DNA of 64,000 nucleotides, taken from NCBI RefSeq assembly GCF_035918155.1, contig NZ_CP109328.1:1054001-1118000 (forward strand), written 5' to 3'. Origin of the DNA: Streptomyces sp. NBC_01591 (GTDB lineage: Bacteria; Actinomycetota; Actinomycetes; Streptomycetales; Streptomycetaceae). Below the pieces are notes generated by a model that saw only the letters and a list, made by a program, of their open reading frames with translations, ran no database searches and was not told the DNA's origin. Below are positions 36,164-45,541 of this stretch, piece by piece; position 1 is the first letter of the stretch; each line of letters starts with the position of its first letter. Both the position numbers and the translations under genes were made by a program.

Positions 36164-36806
36164 TGGAAGCCTCCCTTACGTCTCACAGTGGGGAAGCCTG
36201 GACCGGAACGACGAGGTCGTCATGCGGCGTGCCGCCCCATCCAGGATCGACGTCTTCCTGAGGCGCACCGATCCATCGCAACTGCACGACTGGACCTCCG
36301 ACGGGTACCACTCGCGCGAGGAGTACCTGTTCTGGTCCCGCAAAGTCTGCGGCTTGGCATGTCTGCAGTCCCTGCTCCACGGCTGGACGGACACCCGACT
36401 GCTGATGCGTGAACTCCTTGCGCTGGCCCTCGACTGGGGTTGCTACGTGGTGGAACCCCAGGGCAAGGTCCAAGGACTGATATACCGGCCATTCATGGCT
36501 TGGGTCAGCTCACACTTCGGATTCAAATGCCAACTGGTCGAGAACACACCGATTCAAGCATCCGCCCGAGCGGTGCGCCCCGGGCAAGCCCTGATCGCTT
36601 CAGTGTCTCCTGAGATTCGCGACCCAAGCACCTATAAACCGCGGCGGGGAGGGCATCTTGTGCTGGTTCATGAGGTCCATGGCGGGACGGTGCGGTTCCA
36701 TAATCCGTCGGGCTACTCCCACAATGCGGACTCCGCATCGCTGCCCATGCGCGTATTCGAGCGCTTCCACGCAGGACGAGGAATCCTGGTCAGTGTGACA
36801 CCGTGA
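36135..36806 (+). CDS. C39-like cysteine peptidase-fold protein overlapping vanX
   Basis: The 223-aa frame starts at ATG 36135, 29 bp inside vanX (MSISTFPSPDGSLPYVSQWG). It has the peptidase_C39-like pattern: catalytic-type Cys72 in RKVCGLACLQSLL, His174 in RRGGHLVLVHE and Asn190 in RFHNPSGYS. No signal peptide or TM is seen, so it would act in the cytoplasm. Its overlap puts it in the vanHAX operon and under the same promoter. Its role in resistance is not known to me; peptide or amide hydrolysis or transfer on a precursor is possible. Confidence 0.7.
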   Translation: MSISTFPSPDGSLPYVSQWGSLDRNDEVVMRRAAPSRIDVFLRRTDPSQLHDWTSDGYHSREEYLFWSRKVCGLACLQSLLHGWTDTRLLMRELLALALDWGCYVVEPQGKVQGLIYRPFMAWVSSHFGFKCQLVENTPIQASARAVRPGQALIASVSPEIRDPSTYKPRRGGHLVLVHEVHGGTVRFHNPSGYSHNADSASLPMRVFERFHAGRGILVSVTP

Positions 36807-37982
36807 GGCCAGGCGAACCGGCACCGCGCGCCGCTGCGAGCGCACGATTGAGGGTCTGCTGAGCCGGCATCAGCCCGGCCCGGGCGGGCGCGGGAGGAGT
36901 GTGGTCCCTCACGGCCCGTCCCCCGAGCCGTGGTCGGCCTGAAAGAGCTCCAGTTGAGCTTCTTCGGCGCTGCCGCTGCGGGCTGGAGACCGCTTCGACG
37001 ATTGACGTCCTGCGGTGGGACTGCCACGGTATCTGCGGACGACCCGCCAGGACGTCAGGCGGGCGGCGCCGCGCTCGACCGGTGCCCGGGCCCGCCGGGG
37101 GCCCCGGTGACGCCCGCGCTCAGCCAGGGGCCGGCGCCCTGGGTCGGCGGGATCGGCCAGGACGGAAACGGCCTGGCCCTCACAGATGCGGATGATCCGG
37201 TGAGTGCGGGCGCGGTCAGGTCGTGAGCCCGGCCCGACAGCGTGCGGGCGGAATACCCCACGACGGTCGCTGAGATGTACCACGGGGGTCGGGACGCCCC
37301 CGTACACAGCCTTCTCCACACCCAGCTCCACCGGCCGGTCCGCGTTGCCGGACCGGTCCGACCCCTGCGGTACGGCGATCACCGGGGCCCTGTTCGCGGC
37401 GGTGCCTCACTGCAGTCGGGGCCGACCACTTCGGTGGTGGGCTGCATGACCCTCGGGATCAGGACCAGGGCTTGTTCCGGGCTGCCCGGCATGAAGGTGA
37501 AAGCCGGCCGCCCGGTGACTGCCCGCACCTGCACCCCGTGCCGGCGGCGCGTGGGGGAGCAGTCCGCGCGTGAGACTGCGACCCGGTCGCACTCGGCGAG
37601 GGCGCCGCCCGGCAGAGGGTCGAGTACGGCAGGACAGATGACCAACGAGGCCCCCCGGGCAGCATGATGGAGACATCAGACATCTCGATCAACAGCCCCG
37701 GGGCCTCGCTCGTGGCGGCTCGCAGACCGTCACTTGACGCGGCCACCTCGAAGAGGCTCACCGTCGGCAAAAGCGGGATCACGTCACGGCGGCAAGCCGA
37801 CGAGCCCCGGGGCGAGAGGGTGATCGCGGTGGTCCCCCGCGCCGCGGCAGCCGTGCGGCACGGACACCGACAGATGCGTCCAAGTGCCCGAAGTCTTCAG
37901 TTGGACTCACTCGTGGACATCGACTTGGTTCAGCACGATTGAGATTCGCTGACTTCGTGAGCCGTGTGAGAGGGGCACCTGC
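36807..37982. other. Long stretch without a confident gene
   Basis: About 1.2 kb separates the van operon from the exporter remnant. A minus-strand frame at 36909-37382 and another at 37379-37645 (TGRPAFTFMPGSPEQALVLI) are protein-like but match no family I recognise; they may be decayed genes. A purine-rich site precedes the GTG at 37983. Confidence 0.45.
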
Positions 37983-38943
37983 GTGGAAATGGTGTTGCGC
38001 TACCAGGGGGTGAGGAAGAGCGATGACGATCCCGATCCCTGGCGGACCACGATCCACCCGGGGACGGTGCGCCGAGTGCTCGCCTACTTCCGCCCGCACA
38101 TCCGCATGGTGGCGCTCTTCGTCGTAGTCGCCACGATGGAGGCGCTGACCGTCGCCGCAACTCCCTTGCTGCTGAGGGAGCTCGTCGACAACGGCATCGT
38201 CAAGAACGATCGCGGGGTCGTGATCTTGACGGCCTGCCTGGCCGTCGGCCTTGCCGTGCTGGGCGCGGGGTTGTCGCTGGTGTCCGCCTATATCTCCGGG
38301 CGGATCGGGCAGGTGGTCAGCTACGACCTCCGGGTTCAGGCGCTCGACCACGTCCGGCGGCTGCCGCTCGCGTTCTTCACCCGCACCCAGACGGGGGTGC
38401 TGGTCGGCCGGCTGCACACCGAACTGATCATGGCACAGCAGCAGTTCAGCGGCTTGCTGATGGCGGCCACCAGTGCGGTCATGGTCGTGGTGGTGCTGGC
38501 CGAGCTGTTCTACCTGTCGTGGCTTGTCGGCGTCATCACGCTGGCGCTGGTTCCGATATTCATCGTGCCCTGGGTTCACGTGGGGCGGGTGATACAGCGG
38601 CGCACCCAACGGCAGATGGACGAGAACGCCGGCCTCGGCGGACGGCTGCAGGAGCGGTTCAACGTACAGGGGGCGATGCTCTCCAAGCTCTTCGGCCGTC
38701 CGGACGAGGAGATGGCCGAATACGCGGATCGTGCCAATAGGATCCGCGAGATCGGCGTGAACCTTGCCGTCTGGGGCCGGATGGCCTTCGTGATGATGAC
38801 GCTGATGGCCTCGCTCTTCCGCTATCCCACCGCGGAGGAGGTCTCACTGGCGTCTCTGGAGCATCTGCGGACCGATCGCGAGCACGGGAAAGCGACGCCG
38901 GATGTCCTGCGCGACGTGAGTTTTCACGTGCAGGCCGGAACCC
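37983..38943 (+). pseudogene. Glycopeptide-type ABC exporter with two deletions
   Basis: The protein starts like ABC exporters (WRTTIHPGTVRRVLAYFRPH) with TM helices 1-4 (TPLLLRELVDNGIV, LPLAFFTRTQTGVLVGRLH) through LFGRPDEEMAEYADRANRIRE. After MTLMASL it jumps to the linker before the nucleotide-binding domain (RYPTAEEVSLASLE), losing TM5-6, and after VLRDVSFHVQAGTLTA, just before Walker A, sequence changes to an antiporter. It cannot be functional. Similar exporters occur in glycopeptide gene clusters (Tba in balhimycin). Confidence 0.82.
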
Positions 38944-39738
38944 TCACCGCAGAACTCCCGCCTGGGGCGGCTGTCCCTGGTCGCCGCCTCGATCGACGAC
39001 GCGGCGGCCTGGTGCTTCCTGGCCACGCTGACGGCCGTGCACACCGGTTCCGGGGCCGCCGACGCTCTGCCCATGATCGGCTACAGCATCCTGTTCACCG
39101 CCGTGATGCTGCTCGGAGTGTCCCGGCTGCTGCGGCCGCTGGCGCGGCACGTCGGCCGACAGGGCACGCTGAGCCCCGGCGTGATGTACGTCGTCGTCAT
39201 CGTCCCGATCGTCTGCGGATACCTCACCGACCTGATCGGGATCTACTCGGTCTTCGGCGGCTTCATCGCCGGCCTGGCCATGCCCCGTGACCCGCAGTTC
39301 CGCCAAGCGCTGCACAGCCGGATGATGGATACCGTCTCCACGCTACTGCTGCCCGTCTTCTTCGCCCTGTCCGGCCTCACCACCGACCTGCGGAGCATTT
39401 CGGCCGACACCCTGCTGTTCGGCGTCGCCGCGCTCCTGGCGGGACTCGCGGGCAAATACTTCGGCAGCACCCTGGCTATGAAGACACTCCGCTTCAGTTG
39501 GCGCGAGGCATTCGCTGTGGGAGGACTGATGAACGCCCGCGGCATGATGATCATCATCTTCATCAACATCGGCTTGGCGCAGGGCCTGATCACCAAGCCG
39601 GTGTTCTCCGTTCTCGTCATGGTCGCCGTCATCACGAGCACCGCGGCCCTGCCGCTGTACCGCCGGGCGCTCCCGAAACACCTGGAGATGCACTCGGCAG
39701 CGAAGCGCCCACTCCGGCGCCGGCACCACGCCCCCTGA
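38944..39738 (+). pseudogene. Na+/H+ antiporter (CPA-type), N-terminal half missing
   Basis: In the next frame the DNA reads SRLGRLSLVAASIDDAAAWC, the conserved ASIDD core of Na+/H+ exchangers, and continues through about six TM segments (FGGFIAGLAMPRDPQFRQ, TVSTLLLPVFFALSGLTTDL, GLMNARGMMIIIFINIGLAQ) to the end. The N-terminal half was lost in the fusion with the ABC gene. Antiporters of this kind accompany glycopeptide biosynthetic clusters. Confidence 0.8.
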
Positions 39739-39864
39739 CGACAACCGACATGCACTGATGTGCAAGTACCCGCCGGAGGTCCAGACCCATGGTCGGGTCG
39801 AGGACATCCCGGCAGCCACCGGCTGGTGGCGGCCAGAACCAGATAGTGAGCCGCCGGGTGGTGA

Positions 39865-39895
39865 CATATCGTCGGCGTATCGAGAATCGCATACG
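39865..39895 (+). promoter_or_regulatory. VanR box of vanK
   Basis: CATATCGTCGGCGTATC, then GAGAATC, then GCATACG, 33 nt before the vanK ATG. A -10-like TACATT is at 39912-39917, then TTGACTGG just before the start codon. Confidence 0.72.
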
Positions 39896-39928
39896 CCCGG
39901 GCAACACCCTGCTACATTGACTGGTGGC

Positions 39929-41095
39929 ATGTCCTTCAACCCCTCCAGCGAACCAATGCGACCTGCAGCCCGGAATCCGGTCGTCAGGCCGATCAGCGCC
40001 GCCGAGCATATGGCGTTCGTGCGGGCCCAGCGGTCGGTCAGCTTTCTGCAGACCCCGGCGTGGGGCCGCGTCAAGACCGAGTGGCGCAGCGAGTCCCTCG
40101 GCTGGTTCGAGGGGCGGCGCCTGGTTGGTGCTGGGCTCGTACTGCACCGCCCGGTGCCGCGGCTCGACCGCTTCACGCTGGCGTATCTACCCGAGGGCCC
40201 GGTCATCGACTGGAGCGGCGAGATCGGTGCTTGGCTCGATCCGCTGGCGATCCATCTCAAGGCCCACGGCGCGTTCGCGATCCGGCTCGGCCCGCCGGTG
40301 TGCACACACACCTGGAGCGCCGCCCAGGTCAAGGAGGGCATCGCCGACCCGGGCAGCAAACGGCTCACCGACATCTCCGGCCACTGGGCCGACCCGGTCG
40401 GTGCCCGCGTGGCCAGCTGGTTCCGGGACGCCGGCTGGCTGCCGCAGAGCCCGGAGGACGGGTTCGGGGTCGGGCATCCACAGTTCAAGTACGAGATCCC
40501 GATGGTAGGCAGGACCGAGGACGAGCTGCTCAGGGGCATGAACCAGCAGTGGCGTCGCAACATCAAGAAGGCGGCTAAGGAGGGCGTCGAGGTCACGGTC
40601 AGCGACAGGGGCCCGGAGGACCTCAAGGCGTTTCACGACCTCTACGTCCACACCGCCGAGCGCGACCACTTCACACCCCGGCCGCTGCGCTACTTCGAGA
40701 CCATGTTCGCGGCGCTGAGTGCCGAGGACCCCGAGCGGATCAAGCTCTACCTGGCCCGCCATCAGGGCGACTTGGCCGCCGCTACTCTCCTGGTCCGCGT
40801 CGGCACCCACGCCGTGTACGCCTATGGCGCCTCCTCCACCGCGAAGCGCGAGGTGCGCGGCTCCAACGCCTGCCAGTGGGCGATGATCCGCGACTCGCTC
40901 GCGGCCGGCTGCGACGTCTACGATCTGCGTGGCATCACCCCCACCCTCGACGCCGACGACCCGCACGTCGGCCTTGTCCAGTTCAAAGTCGGCACCGGCG
41001 GCCAGGCGATGCGGTACATCGGCGAGTGGGACCTGCCGCTGCGACCGATGGTTTACCGGGCCTTCGATCTCTATATGAGGCGGCGCGGACGCTGA
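39929..41095 (+). CDS. vanK: VanK FemXAB-type aminoacyltransferase
   Basis: The 388-aa protein carries two GNAT-like FemX domains (VRPISAAEHMAFVRAQRSVS to YLPEGPVIDWSGEIGAWLDP, and LRGMNQQWRRNIKKAAKEG to CDVYDLRGITPTLDADDPH). In Streptomyces coelicolor VanK adds the bridge glycine to D-Lac-ending precursors and is needed for resistance; the same role is inferred here. It is a single gene with its own VanR-type promoter. The N-terminus follows the conserved TTGACTGG-start block. Confidence 0.9.
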   Translation: MSFNPSSEPMRPAARNPVVRPISAAEHMAFVRAQRSVSFLQTPAWGRVKTEWRSESLGWFEGRRLVGAGLVLHRPVPRLDRFTLAYLPEGPVIDWSGEIGAWLDPLAIHLKAHGAFAIRLGPPVCTHTWSAAQVKEGIADPGSKRLTDISGHWADPVGARVASWFRDAGWLPQSPEDGFGVGHPQFKYEIPMVGRTEDELLRGMNQQWRRNIKKAAKEGVEVTVSDRGPEDLKAFHDLYVHTAERDHFTPRPLRYFETMFAALSAEDPERIKLYLARHQGDLAAATLLVRVGTHAVYAYGASSTAKREVRGSNACQWAMIRDSLAAGCDVYDLRGITPTLDADDPHVGLVQFKVGTGGQAMRYIGEWDLPLRPMVYRAFDLYMRRRGR

Positions 41096-41125
41096 ACCGC
41101 ACACACGACTCGATCGGTGCGGCGG

Positions 41126-41328
41126 TCACGACGACTCCCCGAGCCGGATCGCTGTCGCGGGGCATATCGTGGCCGACTCGCGTACGGCGTCGTGGAGTTC
41201 GGAGGGCGGAGTGTCATCGAGGAGTTCGACCATGCCGTCCTCGTCCCGCTGGTCGAAGACGTCGGGGCGAGCATCACGCACTGGCCCGAGGCAACACACC
41301 TGGGAACGTCGACCTCAACACGCATCAT
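41126..41328 (-). pseudogene. Ferredoxin (P450-type, 3Fe-4S), frameshifted
   Basis: The minus strand starts MRVEVDVPRCVASGQCVMLAP and, one base out of frame, continues DVFDQRDEDGMVELLDD to SATICPATAIRLGES. This is the small ferredoxin that feeds electrons to cytochromes P450, with Cys in RCVASGQC and TICPATAI. A single missing base near 41267 breaks it. It lies 49 bp behind a P450 tail. Confidence 0.85.
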
Positions 41329-41377
41329 GGTTCTTCCCTGTTTCTCTGTGTGGGGCCCGTCACCAGATGACGGGTAT

Positions 41378-41530
41378 TTACTCGACGCCGTAGACGATGG
41401 AGCCCTGCCTGAAGTCGATCTCCCTCCGGGGCACGGCAATCTTCAGGTCGGGAGGTGCCGGAAGAGCTCGGGCAGGACGATCCGCAGTTCGGTACGGGGC
41501 GGGCACTGGAAGGGCCGGGGATGACTCCGT
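41378..41530 (-). pseudogene. Cytochrome P450 C-terminal remnant
   Basis: The minus strand reads RTELRIVLPELFRHLPT, then after one lost base KIAVPRREIDFRQGSIVYGVE and a stop. This is the K'-L helix tail of bacterial P450s. The haem-binding loop and everything before are gone; the sequence changes near 41530. With the ferredoxin it marks a lost oxygenase operon. Confidence 0.75.
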
Positions 41531-41650
41531 TGCGCGAAGGGGACTTGGGAAGGTCACCTCCGCAACGGAGAAGCTTCGTTGCGTGTGGTTGCGCATCCAT
41601 CCATCGTCGTCTCGCTACTGTGACCTGCGCACTCACAAGATCCCCGGGGC

Positions 41651-41718
41651 TTTGCAATCGCCCTGCCTGGCTACCGGCGACTGCGATATTCGCGTTACGC
41701 CGACGACACCATGCTCGG
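41651..41718 (+). pseudogene. Reverse-transcriptase (group II intron type) remnant
   Basis: The plus strand encodes LPGYRRLRYSRYADDTMLG. RYADD with the preceding YRRLRY is the catalytic box of group II intron reverse transcriptases. Only ~20 codons are recognisable before a TGTC transposon end interrupts it at about 41719. Confidence 0.55.
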
Positions 41719-42613
41719 TGTCGTTTCGTGGGGTGTAGTTGAGGTACGGGGAGGGGTGTGTGCTGGGGATATCCGGGATTGGTTGAGACCGTGTGAGCGC
41801 GGGTTCGCGGGGGCGTAGGCCTGCTGGTCTGGGGATGTCTCTTCTTCGTTGAGATCACCTTGGCGTTCCTCAGATAGCGTCAACTCCTAAAGGACCAAGT
41901 GTGTTTTCCCTGGTCACAGCCTTCTGCGTCGACCGCTGGGCAGAAAATGAGAGGGGCTACCGGCGGGGTGCGCGGGACCCGTTCGGGGCGGGGCGGCGGT
42001 GGGTTTCGGCGAGGTGGTCCAGGCGGACCTGGTCCAGGGACGCCTTGGTGATGCGTTCGGTGCCGTCGAGGATGCTCGTGATCGCGGCTTGGCGGATCAG
42101 CCGGGTCAGGCTCCCGATCCTGCCTGCGGTCCTTTGGTGGAGGTAGGCGGTGTGGCGGGGGAGTGTCCCGGCCCGGTGCGCGCGGAGATCGAGTGCGGCT
42201 TCTACGCCCGCGATCAGTTCTCTGAAGGGTTCGCGTGTGCCGAGCCGTGCCGGGAACGCCCCGCATTCCACGAGGGAAGCCCGCCCGGCAAGCTGGGCCC
42301 CGCGCACACCGCTGAACAACGCGGTGGTGGTGACGTCGATGCCCGCGTACACGAACGTCGCCCCGATGCGTTCGGTGAGGTCTTTGAGCAGGTCGGTGGT
42401 TTCCGCGCCGGTGGTGGTGCGGGGGTTGAGCCGGTGGATCTCGTCGATGAGTACCAGACGCACGCCCGCATGGTTGTAGGTGTGGCAGACGGCGTCGGTG
42501 ATCTGGGCCTGGGTCATGCGGGCGGTGACGGGGATGCCGAGGTAGCGGGCGAACTCCGTGGCCAGGGCTTTTGCTGTCGCCGCGGGCGGTACCAGGACGT
42601 AGGCGACCGGCAC
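41719..42613 (-). mobile_element. Tn402/Tn7-like transposon remnant with tniB
   Basis: One end starts TGTCGTTTCGTGGGGTG, like the end at 24556. It contains a truncated tniB and no transposase. The right side ends inside tniB against unrelated plus-strand coding DNA at 42614. Confidence 0.5.
41957..42613 (-). pseudogene. TniB-type AAA ATPase, N-terminus lost
   Basis: The visible 218 residues begin VAYVLVPPAATAKALATEFA, with Walker B in VRLVLIDEIHRLNPRTTTG, sensor-region TFVYAGIDVTTTALF and the C-terminal lid (QRTAGRIGSLTRLIRQAAI). TniB is the target-selection ATPase of Tn402- and Tn7-like transposons, acting with the TniA transposase. The Walker A part is missing because the gene is cut at 42613. 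No tniA or tniQ is nearby. Confidence 0.8.
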
Positions 42614-42837
42614 CGGCGCAGGAGGCGGCGGCCTGGCTGCGCGAGCTGGTGGCCGGCGGCGAACTCACCGCCGGCGAGGTCCTCGACGAGGCGGCCGACT
42701 CCGCGGTGCTGACCGGTCTGCTGGCGCTGCAGGAGGCGCGCATCGCGTCCAATCCGTGCACGGCGGCGGAGCTGTGCCTGAGCGCTGTGCCCCACATCGC
42801 GCTCGCGGTCACCCTGGCCAGCGCCGACCTGGACTGA
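42614..42837 (+). pseudogene. Unrecognised coding remnant
   Basis: The frame reads QEAAAWLRELVAGGELTAGE to LALQEARIASNPCTAAELCL and ends LASADLD, a real-looking alpha-helical C-terminus with no start of its own. It joins the tniB remnant. A ribosome-binding-like AGGAAAGAG and an ATG (42862) with a short frame follow. The function is unknown. Confidence 0.4.
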
Positions 42838-42864
42838 GCGAGACCAGGAAAGAGACCCCCTATG

Positions 42865-43344
42865 TCAATCATCGGACCCGGCTACGACGACCCCGAGTAC
42901 GACAACTACGACGGCAGCGCCGGTCCGGGTGCGCGGGTCAGGATTCGGGTCAGACGCACAGCGTTGAGCACCAGGAGGACGACATCGGTCCGCGGCTGCT
43001 CCGGCCGCGGCGGCCGTGAGGACCGGTTCTCGTCCAGGGCTGTTCGGTTGGCTGACCAGTGTGGATTCCTGAAGGTGGACGACCGGCTTCAGCGGACCAG
43101 GTCGTCCACCCCCGCCCAGCAGACCTCGGGGCAGGGCCGATTCTTGAAACCAGCTCGCCGACGCCCGCTGCCATGGGGTGGCCAGTTGCGGCTCCTCCAG
43201 GATCTCGGCGACCTTCCGCGCCAGCCCCGCGACCTGCGGCGGCAGGTAGCCGTCCAGCGAGTCGACGTCGTCACACAGCCTGGCCCTCAGCCCGTGCAGG
43301 CACGCCTCGGTGAACAGCTGCTGCTCATCGACCTCGGCCATCAA
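42865..43344 (-). CDS. Hypothetical protein
   Basis: The 159-aa frame starts MMAEVDEQQLFTEACLHGLR and up to about residue 75 has a plausible helical composition (LPPQVAGLARKVAEILEEPQL, ATPWQRASASWFQES). The second half is low-complexity G/R/P, probably a frame running past a lost stop. It has no recognised family. Confidence 0.35.
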   Translation of the reverse strand: MMAEVDEQQLFTEACLHGLRARLCDDVDSLDGYLPPQVAGLARKVAEILEEPQLATPWQRASASWFQESALPRGLLGGGGRPGPLKPVVHLQESTLVSQPNSPGREPVLTAAAAGAAADRCRPPGAQRCASDPNPDPRTRTGAAVVVVVLGVVVAGSDD

Positions 43345-43501
43345 CCCACCCTCGGCATAGCCCTGACCACAGCAATCGTCAAAACCTGTGGGTCGAGGCG
43401 TTAGCGTCGCCGAGCGGGGCGTTTGCAGCGGCGCCGGATGTGTTGCCTGAATCCTTCAGAGTCGCGCACTATCCGCGTGCCACAACTGCCGCAACGGCAC
43501 G

Positions 43502-44137
43502 TCAGATTGGATTCTCCCCAGCCACCGACGTCTCGACGGTCACGAAGATCCGGTCCAGGTGATGATGGAGTACCTCGATGGCCGACTCCGGACTCCGCTG
43601 GCCCACGAGGATGCTGGTGCCCATGGTCGCCGCCATCGCAAGCAGACTGATCGCCTCCGTGCGTGCGTCGATGTCGGGACCGGCCAGGCCTGATGCCTGG
43701 GTCTGTTCGAGCAAGCCTGTCAGGGCGTTTTCCGCGGCGTCGGGGTTGTCGAGGAAGGGCTGAGCAGCCAGCGCCTCATTGGTCACGGACAGGATCGAGT
43801 AGGAGCTGTAGAGGAGGTGGAAGGTGCGGCTCTCCTCGTCGGTGGGGAGGGACGCCACGAGGATCGCCTCGATAGTCGCGCGGGGGCCCGGGTCCGGGCC
43901 GGCGGCAGCCAGGCGGGTGCCCACCCGTGCGGTGAAGCGATCGGTCAGGTGCTGGACCCCGTAGAAAAGCAGCTTCTCCTTGGTCTCGAAGTAGTACTGC
44001 ACGAGCCGGAGTGACACTCCGGCCTCCGCGGCCACGTCGCGCATGCCGACGGCGTGCAGTCCTCGCCGCCCCGCGACCCGGATGAACGCATCGGCGATCT
44101 GGGTGCGCCGCTCCTCGTGATCCACACGCTTTGGCAT
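43502..44137 (-). CDS. TetR-family regulator
   Basis: The 211-aa protein starts MPKRVDHEERRTQIADAFIR. The HTH reads VGMRDVAAEAGVSLRLVQYYFETKEKLL (residues ~28-56); a helical ligand domain follows. It is divergent from a hydrolase gene, with an inverted repeat between the two genes. It probably represses both. Confidence 0.88.
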   Translation of the reverse strand: MPKRVDHEERRTQIADAFIRVAGRRGLHAVGMRDVAAEAGVSLRLVQYYFETKEKLLFYGVQHLTDRFTARVGTRLAAAGPDPGPRATIEAILVASLPTDEESRTFHLLYSSYSILSVTNEALAAQPFLDNPDAAENALTGLLEQTQASGLAGPDIDARTEAISLLAMAATMGTSILVGQRSPESAIEVLHHHLDRIFVTVETSVAGENPI

Positions 44138-44201
44138 GTGCCGGTGTCTCCGCCCGTCGGTGGTGGGGTTCGCCGTCCGCTCTCTCCGGACCCCTTCATG
44201 G

Positions 44202-44233
44202 TACCGCCGTACCACCATCATGGTACGGTCGTA
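44202..44233. promoter_or_regulatory. Imperfect palindrome, TetR operator
   Basis: TACCGCCGTACCAC and ATGGTACGGTCGTA are inverted arms with two mismatches around a short centre. The site is 33 nt before the hydrolase GTG, where a TetR protein would block transcription. Confidence 0.65.
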
Positions 44234-44265
44234 TTACGAAGAACGGATCTTCCCGGAGGTGCCCC

Positions 44266-45204
44266 GTGCCCGAGAACACGACCCGTGTGCGCCGCGACGT
44301 CGGCCGCTACGTCAACGACACCCTGCGCGACCGCTACTTCGCCGCCAGCGACGTCCTCTACGCGATGGGCGCACCCGTTCGTTCCGAGACGGACGTCGAG
44401 ACGAGCTTCGGCACCACGCACGTCTACCGGTACGGCCCCTCGGACCCCGCCGCCGAATCCCGCACGCCGGTCGTCCTGATCCACGGCGCGGGCTACTGCT
44501 CGGCGATGTGGTACCCCAACACCCCCGCGCTCAGCGGCGAACGGCCCGTCTACGCGCTCGACACCCCAGGTGACGCCGGGCGCAGCGTGCACCGGGAGCC
44601 CATGTGGCAGCCCGAGCGTGCCGCCCAGTGGATGGACGAGGCCCTCGACGCGCTCGGCCTGGACCGGGTCCACCTCGTCGGCTCCTCATATGGCGGCTGG
44701 CTGGTGCTCAACCAGGCGCACCGCCGACCCGGACGGCTCGCCTCGGTCACCGCCCTCGACCCCGGCGGCCTGGAGAAGGTAGGCCTGCGCTTCTTCGCCT
44801 GGGTCTTCGTGAGCCTCTTCGCCAGCTTCGCCCCCAAGGCGCTGCGCCCCCGCCTCGCCTCCTGGCTGGAGCAGCCGGTCATCGCCGTTCCCGAGTTGCG
44901 AAAGTGGGTCCAGGTGGGCGCCCGGGCCTTCAGGATCCGCCGCCCCGCACCGCTGCCGCTGGCCGAGGATGCACTGCGCTCCATCCGGACCCCGCTCTAC
45001 GTCATCATGGGCAAGCGCAGCCTTCTGGTACACCCGCAACGGCAGTTGGAGCGGGTGCCGCGCCTGATCCCCGGGGCCCGTGCCGAGATCATCGCCGCGA
45101 CGGGCCACGGACCGCAGATCGACCATCCCGACGTGGTCAACGCCCGGATGCTGAGCTTCATGGAGGATGTCGACTCCCTCGACCCGGCCGCAGTCGACGC
45201 GTAG
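44266..45204 (+). CDS. Alpha/beta hydrolase
   Basis: The 312-aa protein starts at GTG 44266 behind GGAGG. It has the HGAGYCSAMW oxyanion loop, the nucleophile elbow GSSYGG (Ser), and C-terminal GHGPQIDHP with the catalytic His; the acid is probably the Asp/Glu before it. It lacks a signal peptide. It is controlled by the divergent TetR gene. The substrate is unknown, perhaps an ester. Confidence 0.85.
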   Translation: MPENTTRVRRDVGRYVNDTLRDRYFAASDVLYAMGAPVRSETDVETSFGTTHVYRYGPSDPAAESRTPVVLIHGAGYCSAMWYPNTPALSGERPVYALDTPGDAGRSVHREPMWQPERAAQWMDEALDALGLDRVHLVGSSYGGWLVLNQAHRRPGRLASVTALDPGGLEKVGLRFFAWVFVSLFASFAPKALRPRLASWLEQPVIAVPELRKWVQVGARAFRIRRPAPLPLAEDALRSIRTPLYVIMGKRSLLVHPQRQLERVPRLIPGARAEIIAATGHGPQIDHPDVVNARMLSFMEDVDSLDPAAVDA

Positions 45205-45541
45205 GACCTGCGGCTGGGGAACACTGGCGCAGGTGTGGCGGCTGCAGTCAGTGCAGGTGCAGCGGTGGTACGACCAGGACCACGGCGAGGAGACGTGGCC
45301 TTGGTGACGGATATCGCCTGCCCCGAATAGGCGAGAGTCGACACCGTTGGCCCGAGAGGCTGGACCCTCCCCGAAGCGGACCGACCTCGAGGCCGCCCGG
45401 TACGGTATCCACCGGCTGGGCCTGCTTCACCACCGGTGATCAGCTTTTCACCCCAGTCCCCTGTACCCCGGATCAGCGCTCTGGCCCGGGGTACAGCCGT
45501 GTCTCCACCAGCAACGCCGCCTGGTTCGGCACTCTGTGCGC
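45205..45541. other. No gene recognised
   Basis: The open frames in this ~340-bp gap show no domain. A promoter for the DUF6225 gene is expected at its right end but no clear box is visible. Confidence 0.45.

Noticed and set aside
36909..37382. Possible IS21 istA or other gene between vanX operon and exporter
   Set aside because: Some protein-like composition but no motif that I can name, so no gene is called.
37664..37942. 92-aa plus-strand frame before the ABC exporter
   Set aside because: No ribosome binding site or domain; the opposite strand is equally open.
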